The notes: generated from the letters alone by a model not told the origin. A DNA stretch of 64,000 bases from Saprospiraceae bacterium (GCA_013140975.1 JABFRV010000013.1:40314-104313); one strand, 5' to 3'. Shown: positions 8,322 to 16,351, counted from the first letter of the stretch. Made by a program: numbers and translations.

Positions 8322-9215
8322 CTAGTTTAATAGTTTATGGTTAATATTTCTATCATTTACCATTTCTTGTTCTCTTTTTAAAACTTTGACATGGGTTCCC
8401 TTGACTAAGTTTATCATTTCTTCAATTTCTGAGTCTTGGGCATTAATGCCAAAGATGATTGAATTTAGAAAACCATTTGTTCTTGAAAAATCTAAATGGG
8501 TGAAATCCTTATAATAGTTATTTATTCCTGCGAAAACCAATCTCCATTCATTTTCATATTCCCAATCTTTAGTCTTTGTTACTTGTGTTTTAACCAATTT
8601 TAAAAGAAATTGAGGTTGATTTAATACAATGTCAAAAAGTCTAACATCTATTGGATCATTCGAATAAACAACTTTTCTAAAAAAAGCTATTTGTCCAATT
8701 GGAAGACATGAAATGTTGAATTCTAAACAACAACCTTTATGTGAGTCTGCATAATGAGACCATAGTAAATTTATATCATTGGATTGAGAAAACGAGATCA
8801 TTTTTGAGTGTTTCTTGAAATCTTCAATAATAGAATGAATAACTGGAATAAAATATTTTTCTACTGACTCTCTAGGTGCTTTTTTAAACTCTACAAGGAA
8901 TTTTTCTATTGTGATAATATTTTCAATTGTAGGTGGTTTTAAAATTATAGAATCATCATGTTCTACTAATCCTGAATCAATGCCAAAGAAAAAATCACAA
9001 ATTTTAATGACATCTTTATTTCCATAATCTATTGTATAAGTTGGCGAGAACTCATAAGGATCATTCATTTTTATTGGATTGTTAATGAAAATTTGCTGAT
9101 CTTCTACGGTTTTTTTCGCCCATTTAAAAGATGTATATTTGTATAAATAATTAGGTACATCTTTCGAATTTTCTTGAAATAATTTATTTATATATTCATT
9201 CATTTCACTTTTCAT
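8322..9215 (-). CDS. DUF2971 family protein
   Basis: 297 aa, soluble. It matches the DUF2971 pattern: LYKYTSF near the N-terminus (24-30), NPIKMNDPYEF (about 45-55), SFSQSNDINLLWSHYADSHK (about 141-160, the strongest family signature) and a C-terminal WEYENEWRLVF. The function of the family is not established. Members often lie singly in accessory and defence-rich regions, as here beside a type I restriction operon. The ATG at 9215 fits a promoter 54-61 nt upstream; a second ATG at 9203 is possible. It is transcribed in the same direction as hsdR but separated from it by 407 bp. Confidence 0.8.
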   Translation of the reverse strand: MKSEMNEYINKLFQENSKDVPNYLYKYTSFKWAKKTVEDQQIFINNPIKMNDPYEFSPTYTIDYGNKDVIKICDFFFGIDSGLVEHDDSIILKPPTIENIITIEKFLVEFKKAPRESVEKYFIPVIHSIIEDFKKHSKMISFSQSNDINLLWSHYADSHKGCCLEFNISCLPIGQIAFFRKVVYSNDPIDVRLFDIVLNQPQFLLKLVKTQVTKTKDWEYENEWRLVFAGINNYYKDFTHLDFSRTNGFLNSIIFGINAQDSEIEEMINLVKGTHVKVLKREQEMVNDRNINHKLLN

Positions 9216-9268
9216 TTAATTAGATAGAACGTTTGTATTTATACATAAACTTGCGTATATATCCTATA

Positions 9269-9276
9269 CAAATTTA
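9269..9276 (-). promoter_or_regulatory. Bacteroidota -7 box for the DUF2971 gene
   Basis: On the minus strand TAAATTTG matches TAnnTTTG. A CTTG at 9298-9295 sits 18 nt upstream, close to the usual -33 TTTG spacing. It would give a leader of about 45-50 nt. Confidence 0.55.
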
Positions 9277-9538
9277 CCTCTTTTTAATGTAATTCAAGGT
9301 CATCCAGACTTTTAATATCTGATGAATTCTTATCTGAAATATGAGTTTAAATTGCTGTTGATTCTTAGGAACTGTATCCAGAAATATATTCAACTCTTCT
9401 CTTTAAAACATATACTCTTATAACTATCTATTCTACTGGATTCATTTATTTAGGCTAATTATCAACTATTTACACATTACGATAAAAAATATCTAAAAAT
9501 ATTTATCTAAAAACTTGCATAATCTGAAAATGGCATCA

Positions 9539-9546
9539 TACATTTG
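9539..9546 (+). promoter_or_regulatory. -7 box of the ABC transporter/GntR operon
   Basis: TACATTTG matches TAnnTTTG exactly. The start of transcription would fall at about 9552, inside the palindrome 9549-9570. The nearest -33-like CTTG (9514-9517) is 21 nt away, slightly long. Confidence 0.6.
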
Positions 9547-9548
9547 TG

Positions 9549-9570
9549 GTGTATTAGTTATGTAATACAC
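9549..9570. promoter_or_regulatory. Perfect palindromic operator for the YtrA-type GntR repressor
   Basis: Arms GTGTATTA (9549-9556) and TAATACAC (9563-9570) are perfect reverse complements around a 6-nt centre. The site starts 2 nt after the -7 box and ends 13 nt before the first ATG, so a bound protein would block initiation. The last gene of the operon encodes a small GntR protein of the YtrA subfamily; members of this family bind similar palindromes in front of their own ABC operons. Direct binding is inferred. Confidence 0.75.
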
Positions 9571-9583
9571 TAAAACAATAGAA

Positions 9584-10438
9584 ATGATAAACTTAAAAAA
9601 CCTTAGATTTGGCTACAACAAGAAGAAGGACCTTTTCAATGGTCTAAGCCTTCAACTGGAGCAAGGGAAGATATACGGGCTCCTGGGACGTAATGGAAGC
9701 GGTAAAACAACCTTGTTGCGTCTTATAAACGGACTGATCTTTCCTCAGGAAGGTGAAGTGGATGTAATGGGATATGATGCTACACAACGTGATCCACGGA
9801 TGCTGGAAGAGTTTGTTTTCATACAGGAAGAACCGATGATTCCTTCTACAAGCATCCTCTCCTATCTCTATACGTACGCACCATTCTATTCACGATTTGA
9901 TTACGATAAGTTTTTGGGTCTGATCTCTGAACTGGGACTTGAAGGAACACAGAAGATGGATAAATTATCCTTTGGTCAAAAGAAGAAAGTGATGCTTTCA
10001 TTTGCGATTGCTTCTCAGGCTAAAATTTTAATATTAGATGAGCCAACCAATGGTCTTGACATTCCTTCTAAATCGCAATTCAGAAAGCTGATCACAGAAG
10101 CCATGCTGGATGACAGAATTGTCATTATCTCAACACATCAGGTAAGAGATATGGTGAATCTCATCGATCCCATTCTGATGTTGGAAGATGGAAAAATTAT
10201 TTTTCATTATTCATTAGAAGAAATTTCTAAAGCATTGCGATTTGAAGTTCATTATACAATGACGGCTCCAACGGATGTGATTTATACGGAAAGAATCAGC
10301 GGTGGCTACATGAGTATTACTGAAAATACAGACGGTTCAGATTCTGAAATCGACATAGAAGTTCTCTTCAATGCAGTTTTAAGTAACAAACAACAGATAC
10401 TATCTGTCCTTGAAAAAAATAAGGTTTTACAATATTAA
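9584..10438 (+). CDS. ABC transporter ATP-binding protein
   Basis: 284 aa with a complete ABC cassette: Walker A GRNGSGKT (about 35-42), a degenerate signature LSFGQKKK, Walker B ILILDEP followed by TNGLD, and H-loop ISTHQ. About 80 C-terminal residues follow the cassette. It is the first gene of a three-gene operon (ATPase, permease, GntR regulator). YtrA-controlled ABC systems of this form often export or protect against envelope-active compounds; the substrate here is unknown. Confidence 0.9.
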   Translation: MINLKNLRFGYNKKKDLFNGLSLQLEQGKIYGLLGRNGSGKTTLLRLINGLIFPQEGEVDVMGYDATQRDPRMLEEFVFIQEEPMIPSTSILSYLYTYAPFYSRFDYDKFLGLISELGLEGTQKMDKLSFGQKKKVMLSFAIASQAKILILDEPTNGLDIPSKSQFRKLITEAMLDDRIVIISTHQVRDMVNLIDPILMLEDGKIIFHYSLEEISKALRFEVHYTMTAPTDVIYTERISGGYMSITENTDGSDSEIDIEVLFNAVLSNKQQILSVLEKNKVLQY

Positions 10439-10466
10439 TTCAAACAACACAACAAAACAATATATC

Positions 10467-11228
10467 ATGACCAGTTCAATATTTGAAACTAAAAGATTTT
10501 TCGCATTAATAAAACGCGAGGCATTACTAAGCTATAAGCCACTCTTTCTGGTATTGGGTGCGTTCCTGGGAATTACAACAACCATACTTATTGGAAAGCA
10601 ATGGGTTGTTGCACCATATACGAATAGTTTCTCAACAGAAAATTTACTTTCGATGCTTGGATTCCTATGTATTATCTGGGCGAGCATTAGTTTTCATGAA
10701 ATCGCAAAAACTCCCGGGCGTCAACAATATCTAAGTATTCCTGCATCGCATTTTGAAAAGCTGAGCAGTAAATGGTTGGTTATTTCAATACTCATTCCAT
10801 TCGCATATGCTACAATTTATATTCTATATGCATACCTCAGCACTTTCGTAATTAACGCTTTCGGCAGGGTTGAACTTCCTCCTCCTTCCTTTGATGTTGA
10901 TACAATTAGTCGTACATTAATTTATCTTATCGGAGTGCAAAGTGTCTTTTACCTGGGATCTGTAATCTGGCCTAGCTACTCAATACTTAAAACATCTTTA
11001 AGCATAGTTATAGTTAGTATACTCATAGGCCTTCTTGGATTACTTATCGCAAGAATCGTTTTTGGAGAATACTATCAGAATGGAAGCTTTGTATTCGATG
11101 GCTACTCAATAAACATCGATGAAGATATAGCATTTCGAAGTCCATTCATTGGAAAAATAATTTTTGCAATCTTTAGTATCTTTTTTATGGTCGTTAGTTA
11201 TTTTAAATTAAAAGAAAAACAATTATAA
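10467..11228 (+). CDS. ABC transporter permease, six-TM type
   Basis: 253 aa from the ATG at 10467. A longer frame begins at 10410 but overlaps the ATPase gene and starts with a non-membrane stretch. Hydrophobic segments lie near residues 25-45, 65-80, 105-130, 150-170, 175-200 and 225-245 (SIFFMVVSYF), fitting a six-TM ABC-2-like permease. It lies 28 nt after the ATPase gene and its TAA shares one base with the ATG of the GntR gene. No substrate can be assigned. Confidence 0.8.
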   Translation: MTSSIFETKRFFALIKREALLSYKPLFLVLGAFLGITTTILIGKQWVVAPYTNSFSTENLLSMLGFLCIIWASISFHEIAKTPGRQQYLSIPASHFEKLSSKWLVISILIPFAYATIYILYAYLSTFVINAFGRVELPPPSFDVDTISRTLIYLIGVQSVFYLGSVIWPSYSILKTSLSIVIVSILIGLLGLLIARIVFGEYYQNGSFVFDGYSINIDEDIAFRSPFIGKIIFAIFSIFFMVVSYFKLKEKQL

Positions 11229-11581
11229 TGGATTTTCGTAAAAATCAACCAATATATATGCAAATAGCCGACGTAATAATGTCTGATATTCTTGAGCGCA
11301 AGATCTCAGATGGTGATCGCATACCTTCAGTACGAGAACTTGCCATCTCACTGGAAGTAAATCCTAACACTGTGCAACGCTCCTACCAATGGCTCCAGGA
11401 CGAAAATATAATCTATCAAAAAAGAGGAATAGGCTTCTTCCTTTATGATCAGGTGTATGACAGAACTCTTCAAGTACGAAGAGAGGAATATCTGAAAGAA
11501 GAATTACCAAATACTCTTCGCACGGGAAAATTACTACAAGTAGCAATTGAAACGATTTCGGATATTTATAAAAAACTTTGA
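11228..11581 (+). CDS. GntR-family transcriptional regulator, YtrA subfamily
   Basis: 117 aa, the short length typical of YtrA-type regulators. A GntR winged helix-turn-helix occupies about 10-80 (YMQIADVIMSDILERKI, then IPSVRELAISLEVNPNTVQR and IYQKRGIGFFL), with a short helical tail instead of a ligand-binding domain. Family members repress their own ABC operon through a palindrome at the promoter, and such a palindrome is present at 9549-9570. Its start overlaps the permease stop by 1 nt. Confidence 0.92.
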   Translation: MDFRKNQPIYMQIADVIMSDILERKISDGDRIPSVRELAISLEVNPNTVQRSYQWLQDENIIYQKRGIGFFLYDQVYDRTLQVRREEYLKEELPNTLRTGKLLQVAIETISDIYKKL

Positions 11582-11715
11582 ATTAATGCTCTGAAGCTCT
11601 AATGCTCTGAAGCTCTGATTAAAGCTCTGATGCTCAAATGCTCTGAAGCTCTGATTAAAGCTCTGATTAAAGCTTTGATTAAAGCTCTGATGCTCAAAAG
11701 CTCTGAAGCTCTGAT
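11582..11715. repeat. Imperfect simple repeats built on GCTCTGA
   Basis: Directly after the GntR stop, the words AAGCTCTGAT, TAAAGCTCTGAT and AATGCTCTGA recur about a dozen times without constant spacing. The same words recur at 16242-16280 and 26020-26057. The unequal units and lack of spacers exclude a CRISPR array. A short open frame on the other strand here is an artefact of the repeat. Confidence 0.85.
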
Positions 11716-11728
11716 CAATTGAAAATTG

Positions 11729-11747
11729 TCCCGACATAAAGTCGGGA
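11729..11747 (+). repeat. Dispersed hairpin element, copy 1 (TCCCGAC-ATAAA-GTCGGGA)
   Basis: Seven-bp arms TCCCGAC and GTCGGGA surround ATAAA and are flanked by AATTGAAAATT. Copies lie at 12822-12840, 25967-25985 and 26070-26088 in the same orientation. It may act as a transcription end after the GntR operon, but no T-run follows. Confidence 0.75.
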
Positions 11748-11779
11748 TGCAAATTGAAAGATTAAATAATTAAATACTA

Positions 11780-11820
11780 ACTTCTAATATCTAATATCTA
11801 ATATCTAATATCTAACTTCT
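11780..11820. repeat. Short tandem repeat of TCTAATA units
   Basis: Seven-base units (CTAATAT and close variants) repeat five to six times just upstream of the DUF2807 gene. Slippage-prone; any effect on expression is speculative. Confidence 0.7.
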
Positions 11821-11837
11821 AAAATCTAAATTAAAAA

Positions 11838-12590
11838 ATGAAAACAAGTAATAAAATATTAACATCGGGTCTTGCAGTTCTATTTACAATACTGCTTGCA
11901 TCTGCAATTTATATTAAAAGAGAAATCTTTGCTCAAACAAAAACGATTCGCACTGAAACAACGAAAGCAGAAAGCACGCTTGAGAATTTTTCAGGAATTA
12001 GTGTGGAAGGAAATTACGACGTAAATATTACAAAGGGAGATCCTAAAATTAGTATACAGGGCGAAAAAGAGTTTATTGACAAGATCGACTACTTCATCAA
12101 GGAGAATAGGTTAATTATCACACAGAAAGGAGAAAATCGGACAATCACAATTCGTTCGAATTCAAGATTAACCATAAACGTTTTTACAAACGAACTTAAC
12201 GATGTACATTCTGCCGGAAACAGTGATATCAATATTAATTCTGCTTATGAATCTGAAAATATAAAACTTTCCATCACAGGAAATGGAGATATCGTATCAC
12301 AATTTAGTGGGAAAAATATTGACGTTAATTCTGTCGGAAACGGGGAAATAAAAAATACCGGCAAGTCTGAGAATCTTGAAATCACTCAGCTCGGAAATGG
12401 GGATATTCTATTCTATGGATCGCCTGCTGACAATGCAACCGTTTCTCTAACCGGAAATGGAACAATCAAAGTTCATTGTAATACAAAGCTGGACGCAAAT
12501 CTTATTGGAAATGGAGATATCCGTTATAAAGGAGAAGCGCAGGTAAGCAAAAATAAAACAGGGAATGGGGATATATCGAAAGATGAATAA
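11838..12590 (+). CDS. DUF2807 (GIN domain) secreted or surface protein
   Basis: 250 aa. An N-terminal hydrophobic segment (about 8-26) may be a signal peptide or membrane anchor. The rest is a DUF2807 beta-helix-like domain beginning NFSGISVEGNYDVNITKG (about 50-67). The C-terminal half repeats GNGDI or GNGEI at roughly 20-residue steps (GNGDIVSQ, GNGEIKN, GNGDILFY, GNGTIKV, GNGDIRY, GNGDIS), fitting a right-handed parallel beta-helix. The family is frequent in Bacteroidota and its function is unknown. It lies in a repeat-rich setting with no obvious operon partner. Confidence 0.85.
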   Translation: MKTSNKILTSGLAVLFTILLASAIYIKREIFAQTKTIRTETTKAESTLENFSGISVEGNYDVNITKGDPKISIQGEKEFIDKIDYFIKENRLIITQKGENRTITIRSNSRLTINVFTNELNDVHSAGNSDININSAYESENIKLSITGNGDIVSQFSGKNIDVNSVGNGEIKNTGKSENLEITQLGNGDILFYGSPADNATVSLTGNGTIKVHCNTKLDANLIGNGDIRYKGEAQVSKNKTGNGDISKDE

Positions 12591-12901
12591 CTTAATCGGA
12601 GATGCGAAATACGAGACACTAAGTTTTAATTACGAGATACGAATTACGAGATACGTAAATTCAGATACGAATTACTAGATACGAAGTTTTAATTACGAGA
12701 TACGAATTACGTAAATTCAGGTACGTATTACTAGATACGAAGTTTTAATTACGAGATACGAAAATTCAGATATGCATTACTAGATACGAATTACGAATTG
12801 AAAATTGAAAATTGAAAATTGTCCCGACTTGAAGTCGGGATGAAATTTTCTTCAATTAAGATAGACTAATGATTATAGATTTTAGATGAATAAGGGTTAA
12901 G
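12591..12901. repeat. Simple-repeat intergenic stretch (ATACGA/GAAAATT words)
   Basis: This 311-bp gap contains many copies of AATTACGAGATACGA and TACTAGATACGAAGTTTT (about 12606-12795), then AATTGAAAATTGAAAATTG (about 12796-12820) and a copy of the TCCCGAC hairpin (12822-12840). No gene is seen. Similar ATACGAA words recur at 16115-16175. Confidence 0.85.
12822..12840 (+). repeat. Dispersed hairpin element, copy 2
   Basis: TCCCGACTT-G-AAGTCGGGA, perfect nine-base arms. It belongs to the same family as 11729-11747 and is again preceded by GAAAATT words and followed by ATGAAATTTT. Confidence 0.75.
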
Positions 12902-13249
12902 TTATTTTTTCTTTACGAAGAAATTTAGCCAGATTGCTCTTGATACTTTATAAAGATAAATATAACTTATTGCTAATATTACAAACAAGACAAATAAAGC
13001 CAATAGCCAATTCATCTTTAGAACAATAATCATTAGTCCGACAATCAAAAGACTGAGTAATCCTGAAACAATATAGGAGATAAACATGGCTCCAAAGTAA
13101 AATCCGGGTTCTTTGAAATAGTTTTCCTTACACACGGTACATTCTTTATGCATCTTAATGTTGAGTGAAAAAAATGCAGACCCACTTTCAAACATGTCGC
13201 CCTTCTCGCAGCGAGGACATTTTAATTTTAGAATGGATAGAAAAGACAA
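12902..13249 (-). CDS. DUF983 membrane protein with zinc-ribbon-like cysteines
   Basis: 115 aa. Two CxxC pairs near the N-terminus (CPRC at about 11-14 and CTVC at about 37-40) fit a small zinc ribbon. They are followed by two hydrophobic segments (about 48-75 and 80-103) and a basic tail. This is the DUF983 layout, common in Bacteroidota and alphaproteobacteria, of unknown function. It stands alone between a repeat region and the hydroxyacyl-CoA dehydrogenase gene on the same strand. Confidence 0.85.
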   Translation of the reverse strand: MSFLSILKLKCPRCEKGDMFESGSAFFSLNIKMHKECTVCKENYFKEPGFYFGAMFISYIVSGLLSLLIVGLMIIVLKMNWLLALFVLFVILAISYIYLYKVSRAIWLNFFVKKK

Positions 13250-13305
13250 TATTATTGAATTATGAATTATGAATTAAAAACTATTTACTATGAATTCACA
13301 ATTAG

Positions 13306-14205
13306 CTATTTGAATCTTCTTTCGAATTTAGGATTTACGATTAATTCTTTGGAATCTTTTGAATGGAGATAGAATCCGTTTCCGTTTTTAACACCCAAAA
13401 GTCCTGCGTTAACCATATTGATTAATAAAGGACTCGGGGCGTATTTAGGATTTCCGAATCCATCATGGATGACACGCATAATTGAAAGACATACATCAAG
13501 TCCGATAAAATCAGCTAACTGCAATGGACCCATCTGATGCGTCATTCCCAATTTCATAATCGTATCAATTTCTTCAACTCCGCAGATTCCATCATATAAG
13601 GTTCCGATCGCTTCATTAATCATAACCATTAATAATCGATTGGCAACAAAGCCTGGATAATCCTTCACTTCAACAGGAACCTTATCCATTTTTTTAGAGA
13701 TTTCAAAAATAGTGTCGCATACTTCATTGGATGTGCTAAATCCTCTGATGATTTCAACTAATTTTATCACTGGAACCGGATTCATAAAGTGCATTCCAAT
13801 TACTTTCTCAGGTCTCTGTGTTGCACTTGCAATCTTAGTAATTGAGATTGATGATGTATTGGTAGCAAGTATTGTATGTGCAGGAGAATGTTTATCAATT
13901 TCTGTAAAAATCTTTAGCTTCAAATCCATATTCTCTGTTGCTGCTTCAACAACGAGATCTGCATTTTTAACAGAATTAGCAAGATCTGTTTCTTTAGAAA
14001 TGCGGGATAATGTACTGAGCTTATCTTGTTCGGTGAGTTTTTGTTTTTCAACCATACGATTTAAATTTTTCTCAATGGTTACGAGCGCCTTGTCCAACGC
14101 TGCTTGAGAAACATCGCATATTGTCACCTGATATCCATATTGGGCAAATACGTGAGCAATTCCATTTCCCATCGTACCGGCTCCAATCACTGTTATATTC
14201 TTCAT
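13306..14205 (-). CDS. hbd: 3-hydroxybutyryl-CoA dehydrogenase (3-hydroxyacyl-CoA dehydrogenase family)
   Basis: 299 aa from the ATG at 14205; a longer frame to 14226 would place extra residues before the Rossmann strand and is less likely. The NAD-binding motif IGAGTMGNGIAHVFA lies at about 5-19. ATNTSSISITKIA and GMHFMNPVPVMK-like GMHFMNPVPVIKLVEI mark the catalytic centre, followed by PGFVANRLLMVMINEA and the C-terminal dimerisation domain. It interconverts acetoacetyl-CoA and 3-hydroxybutyryl-CoA with NAD(P)H in fatty-acid, butyrate or amino-acid carbon metabolism. No other beta-oxidation gene is adjacent. Confidence 0.93.
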   Translation of the reverse strand: MKNITVIGAGTMGNGIAHVFAQYGYQVTICDVSQAALDKALVTIEKNLNRMVEKQKLTEQDKLSTLSRISKETDLANSVKNADLVVEAATENMDLKLKIFTEIDKHSPAHTILATNTSSISITKIASATQRPEKVIGMHFMNPVPVIKLVEIIRGFSTSNEVCDTIFEISKKMDKVPVEVKDYPGFVANRLLMVMINEAIGTLYDGICGVEEIDTIMKLGMTHQMGPLQLADFIGLDVCLSIMRVIHDGFGNPKYAPSPLLINMVNAGLLGVKNGNGFYLHSKDSKELIVNPKFERRFK

Positions 14206-14223
14206 GAGTTCTGAATTTGGGCG

Positions 14224-14231
14224 CAAATGTA
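14224..14231 (-). promoter_or_regulatory. -7 box for the hbd gene
   Basis: TACATTTG on the minus strand matches TAnnTTTG and lies 18 nt upstream of the ATG at 14205, giving a leader of about 12 nt. This supports the shorter start for hbd. Confidence 0.55.
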
Positions 14232-14291
14232 ACAGAAGATTTTAATTTACCTAGTCTTGGTAATACCAACATTTGAGATTTTCTTTGTGGA

Positions 14292-15140
14292 GTGAAAATT
14301 CTCATAGTTGAAGCTGGATCTTCCAAAACGGACTGGATTCTTGTTTCAGAGGCTCAAAACCTGCTGGAATTCAAAACCTCCGGAATCAATCCTACTACAC
14401 AAAGCAAGTCTAATATTCTTTCAGTTGTCGAAATTGCCAAACAGAACCTAAGGAATCACGATATTTCTACAATTAACTTCTATGGCGCTGGATGCAAAGG
14501 AGTTGGTAAAACTATGATGTTGGAAATTCTTCAATACTGTTTTGACAAAACAGAAATCGTTGTTGAATCAGATCTCATGGCAGCCGCGCGAAGTTCTTGT
14601 AATGGCAGTGAAGGAATTGTTGCTATTTTGGGCACCGGCAGTCATTCCTGCCTTTCAGACGGCCATATAATTCTCCATGAAAAGCCATCTTTGGGTTTCC
14701 TACTTGGCGACGAAGGCAGTGGAAACGCATATGGCAAGAAATTATTAAAAGCGTATTATTATAAAGAAATGGATGATGAACTTCTAAAAAAATTTGAATC
14801 AGATTACCATTTCATCCATGAAAATTATTTATCCGCCTTATACTCATCACCAAAAACGAGCTTTGAATTAGCACAATTCTTTCCTTTTATTATTAAAAAT
14901 AAAGAGGACGCATTTATTCAAAAAATCATCCAGGAAGGAATGCTGGAATTTTATAATCAACGATTAAGTTATTACAATGAAACATCTCACTTGCCAATAC
15001 ATATTGTAGGTAATGTTGGAATTCAATTACAAGAAGAGTATACTTTATTTTTACGACAAAAAGGCTTTACATTTGTAAACTTTAATGCCTCACCAATCCG
15101 TGGGCTTTTACAATATCATTCAAAATATGTCAGAAATTAG
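14292..15140 (+). CDS. BadF/BadG-type ATPase, N-acetylglucosamine kinase-like
   Basis: 282 aa, starting with GTG at 14292. It has the ASKHA kinase fold: phosphate-1 motif VEAGSSKTDW (about 6-15), YGAGCKG (about 63-69), ILGTGSHSCL (about 112-121) and FLLGDEGSGNAYGKKL (about 135-150). This is the BcrAD_BadFG family, which in Bacteroidota is usually annotated as N-acetylglucosamine kinase. Its 3' end overlaps the phosphofructokinase gene by 14 nt, so both are probably co-expressed in sugar catabolism. The amino-sugar specificity is inferred from the family only. Confidence 0.82.
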   Translation: MKILIVEAGSSKTDWILVSEAQNLLEFKTSGINPTTQSKSNILSVVEIAKQNLRNHDISTINFYGAGCKGVGKTMMLEILQYCFDKTEIVVESDLMAAARSSCNGSEGIVAILGTGSHSCLSDGHIILHEKPSLGFLLGDEGSGNAYGKKLLKAYYYKEMDDELLKKFESDYHFIHENYLSALYSSPKTSFELAQFFPFIIKNKEDAFIQKIIQEGMLEFYNQRLSYYNETSHLPIHIVGNVGIQLQEEYTLFLRQKGFTFVNFNASPIRGLLQYHSKYVRN

Positions 15141-16107
15141 AAGAATCGCAATTTTTACTTCAGGAGGTGATGCACCGGGCATGAATGCAGCCATACGAGC
15201 AGTAGTAAGAACAGCGAATCATTACGATTTAATTGTGTATGGAATAAATCGAGGCTATGACGGAATGATTGATGATGATATAGAATTATTGCAAGATGAA
15301 TTTTTCAGGAATACCATACAACGAGGAGGAACGATTCTTAAATCTGCCCGCAGTGAAAAATTCAAAACCGCTGAAGGTCGGCTTATTGCATACGAAAATC
15401 TCAAAGCCCGCGATATTGATGCTGTAATCTCAATCGGAGGAAATGGAACATTAACAGGAGCTGGTCTCTTGACTTCCGAACATGACATGTGCATGATTGG
15501 AATTCCAAGTACCATTGACAATGATTTGTTTGGTACTGATTTTACAATTGGTTTTGATACTGCTGTAAATACTGCTGTAGAGATTGTAGATAAAATCAGA
15601 GACACAGCTGACTCTCACAATAGAATTTTTCTAATTGAAGTCATGGGAAGAGATTCAGGTTACATTGCGTTGAATGTAGCATTGGCATCCGGCGCAAGCG
15701 CTTTGGTTGTTCCTGAAAAAAATACAAGCATTGATCAGTTGGTTGCTGATTTGAAAAAGTCATTGCGACGAAAGAAATTGTTTGGTCTTGTCATATTAGC
15801 AGAAGGAAATCAATTGGGAGAAACAAGCGATATTGCAAAGCTTTTAAAAGAAAGAATTCCTGAATATGACATTCGCAGCACAATACTAGGGCATATTCAG
15901 CGAGGTGGATCACCAACAGCACATGACAGAATTCTTGCAGGAAAATATGGCTACGAAGCTGTCAAAGCTTTAATGGAAGGAAAAAGAAATGTTATGGTTG
16001 GATTTGTCAATAATCAACTCACTTTCACATCTTTTTTAGATGCAGTAACAAAAATCAAGCAACCAAGTCAGTATGATATTGGCATTGCGGAAATACTGGG
16101 TAGATAA
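15127..16107 (+). CDS. pfkA: 6-phosphofructokinase (PfkA family) with altered GGDG motif
   Basis: 326 aa from the ATG at 15127, which matches the normal PfkA start. Seen: TSGGDAPGMNAAIRA (about 9-23), the substrate and catalytic motif PSTIDNDLFGTDFTIGFDT (catalytic base of TIDND present), EVMGRDSGY, and LGHIQRGGSP near the C-terminus. It phosphorylates fructose 6-phosphate in glycolysis. The ATP/Mg loop reads GGNGT where ATP-dependent enzymes usually read GGDGS/T (Asp103 in E. coli PfkA), and PGTIDND is replaced by PSTIDND. The rest is intact, so it could be active with altered kinetics or be a specialised paralog. Confidence 0.9.
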   Translation: MSEIRRIAIFTSGGDAPGMNAAIRAVVRTANHYDLIVYGINRGYDGMIDDDIELLQDEFFRNTIQRGGTILKSARSEKFKTAEGRLIAYENLKARDIDAVISIGGNGTLTGAGLLTSEHDMCMIGIPSTIDNDLFGTDFTIGFDTAVNTAVEIVDKIRDTADSHNRIFLIEVMGRDSGYIALNVALASGASALVVPEKNTSIDQLVADLKKSLRRKKLFGLVILAEGNQLGETSDIAKLLKERIPEYDIRSTILGHIQRGGSPTAHDRILAGKYGYEAVKALMEGKRNVMVGFVNNQLTFTSFLDAVTKIKQPSQYDIGIAEILGR

Positions 16108-16266
16108 TTATGAATGAAATACGAATTACGAAATAAGGTCACTCGGATACGCAATCTTAGATACGAAAGACGATTCGCGGAGTTGATATAATAAATTTCC
16201 TCTAGTAATCTGAACATGTTCAATTCTCAATTTTCAATTAATAGAGCATAAGAGCTTTAGAGCTTT

Positions 16267-16310
16267 GGAGCTTTAGAATCTAGACCTTATGCCGATATTG
16301 GGCAATTTTC
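16267..16310 (+). repeat. Dispersed repeat of about 44 nt, copy A
   Basis: Reads GGAGCTTTAGAATCTAGACC followed by TTATGCCGATATTGGGCAAT and TTTC. The reverse complement of 25987-26030 reads nearly the same (GAGCTTTACAATCTGGGCC, then TTAAACCGATATTGTCCAAT). The two copies are about 9.7 kb apart and inverted. Confidence 0.75.
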
Positions 16311-16343
16311 AATTTTCACTTTTCAATTTTCAATTAACATAGT

Positions 16344-16351
16344 TATCTTTA
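16344..16351 (+). promoter_or_regulatory. Possible -7 box (TATCTTTA) next to the start codon
   Basis: TATCTTTA differs from TAnnTTTG only at the last base and ends 4 nt before the ATG at 16356. If real, the transcript would be nearly leaderless. Confidence 0.3.

Larger units (their letters stand above)
9216..9583. other. Divergent control region (DUF2971 gene / ABC operon)
   Basis: This 368-bp AT-rich gap between two divergent genes contains a leftward promoter candidate (9269-9276), a rightward promoter (9539-9546) and the GntR operator palindrome (9549-9570). I see no gene in the rest. Confidence 0.7.

Noticed and set aside
10410..10466. Longer N-terminus for the ABC permease
   Set aside because: It overlaps the ATPase gene and adds polar residues before the first membrane segment; the ATG at 10467 fits better.
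11582..11715. Closely spaced repeats that could suggest a CRISPR array
   Set aside because: The units are short, variable and contiguous, with no unique spacers, and no cas gene is in the window.
11534..11752. Minus-strand open frame with repeated SFNQSF units
   Set aside because: It is only a translation of the GCTCTGA repeats and overlaps the end of the GntR gene.
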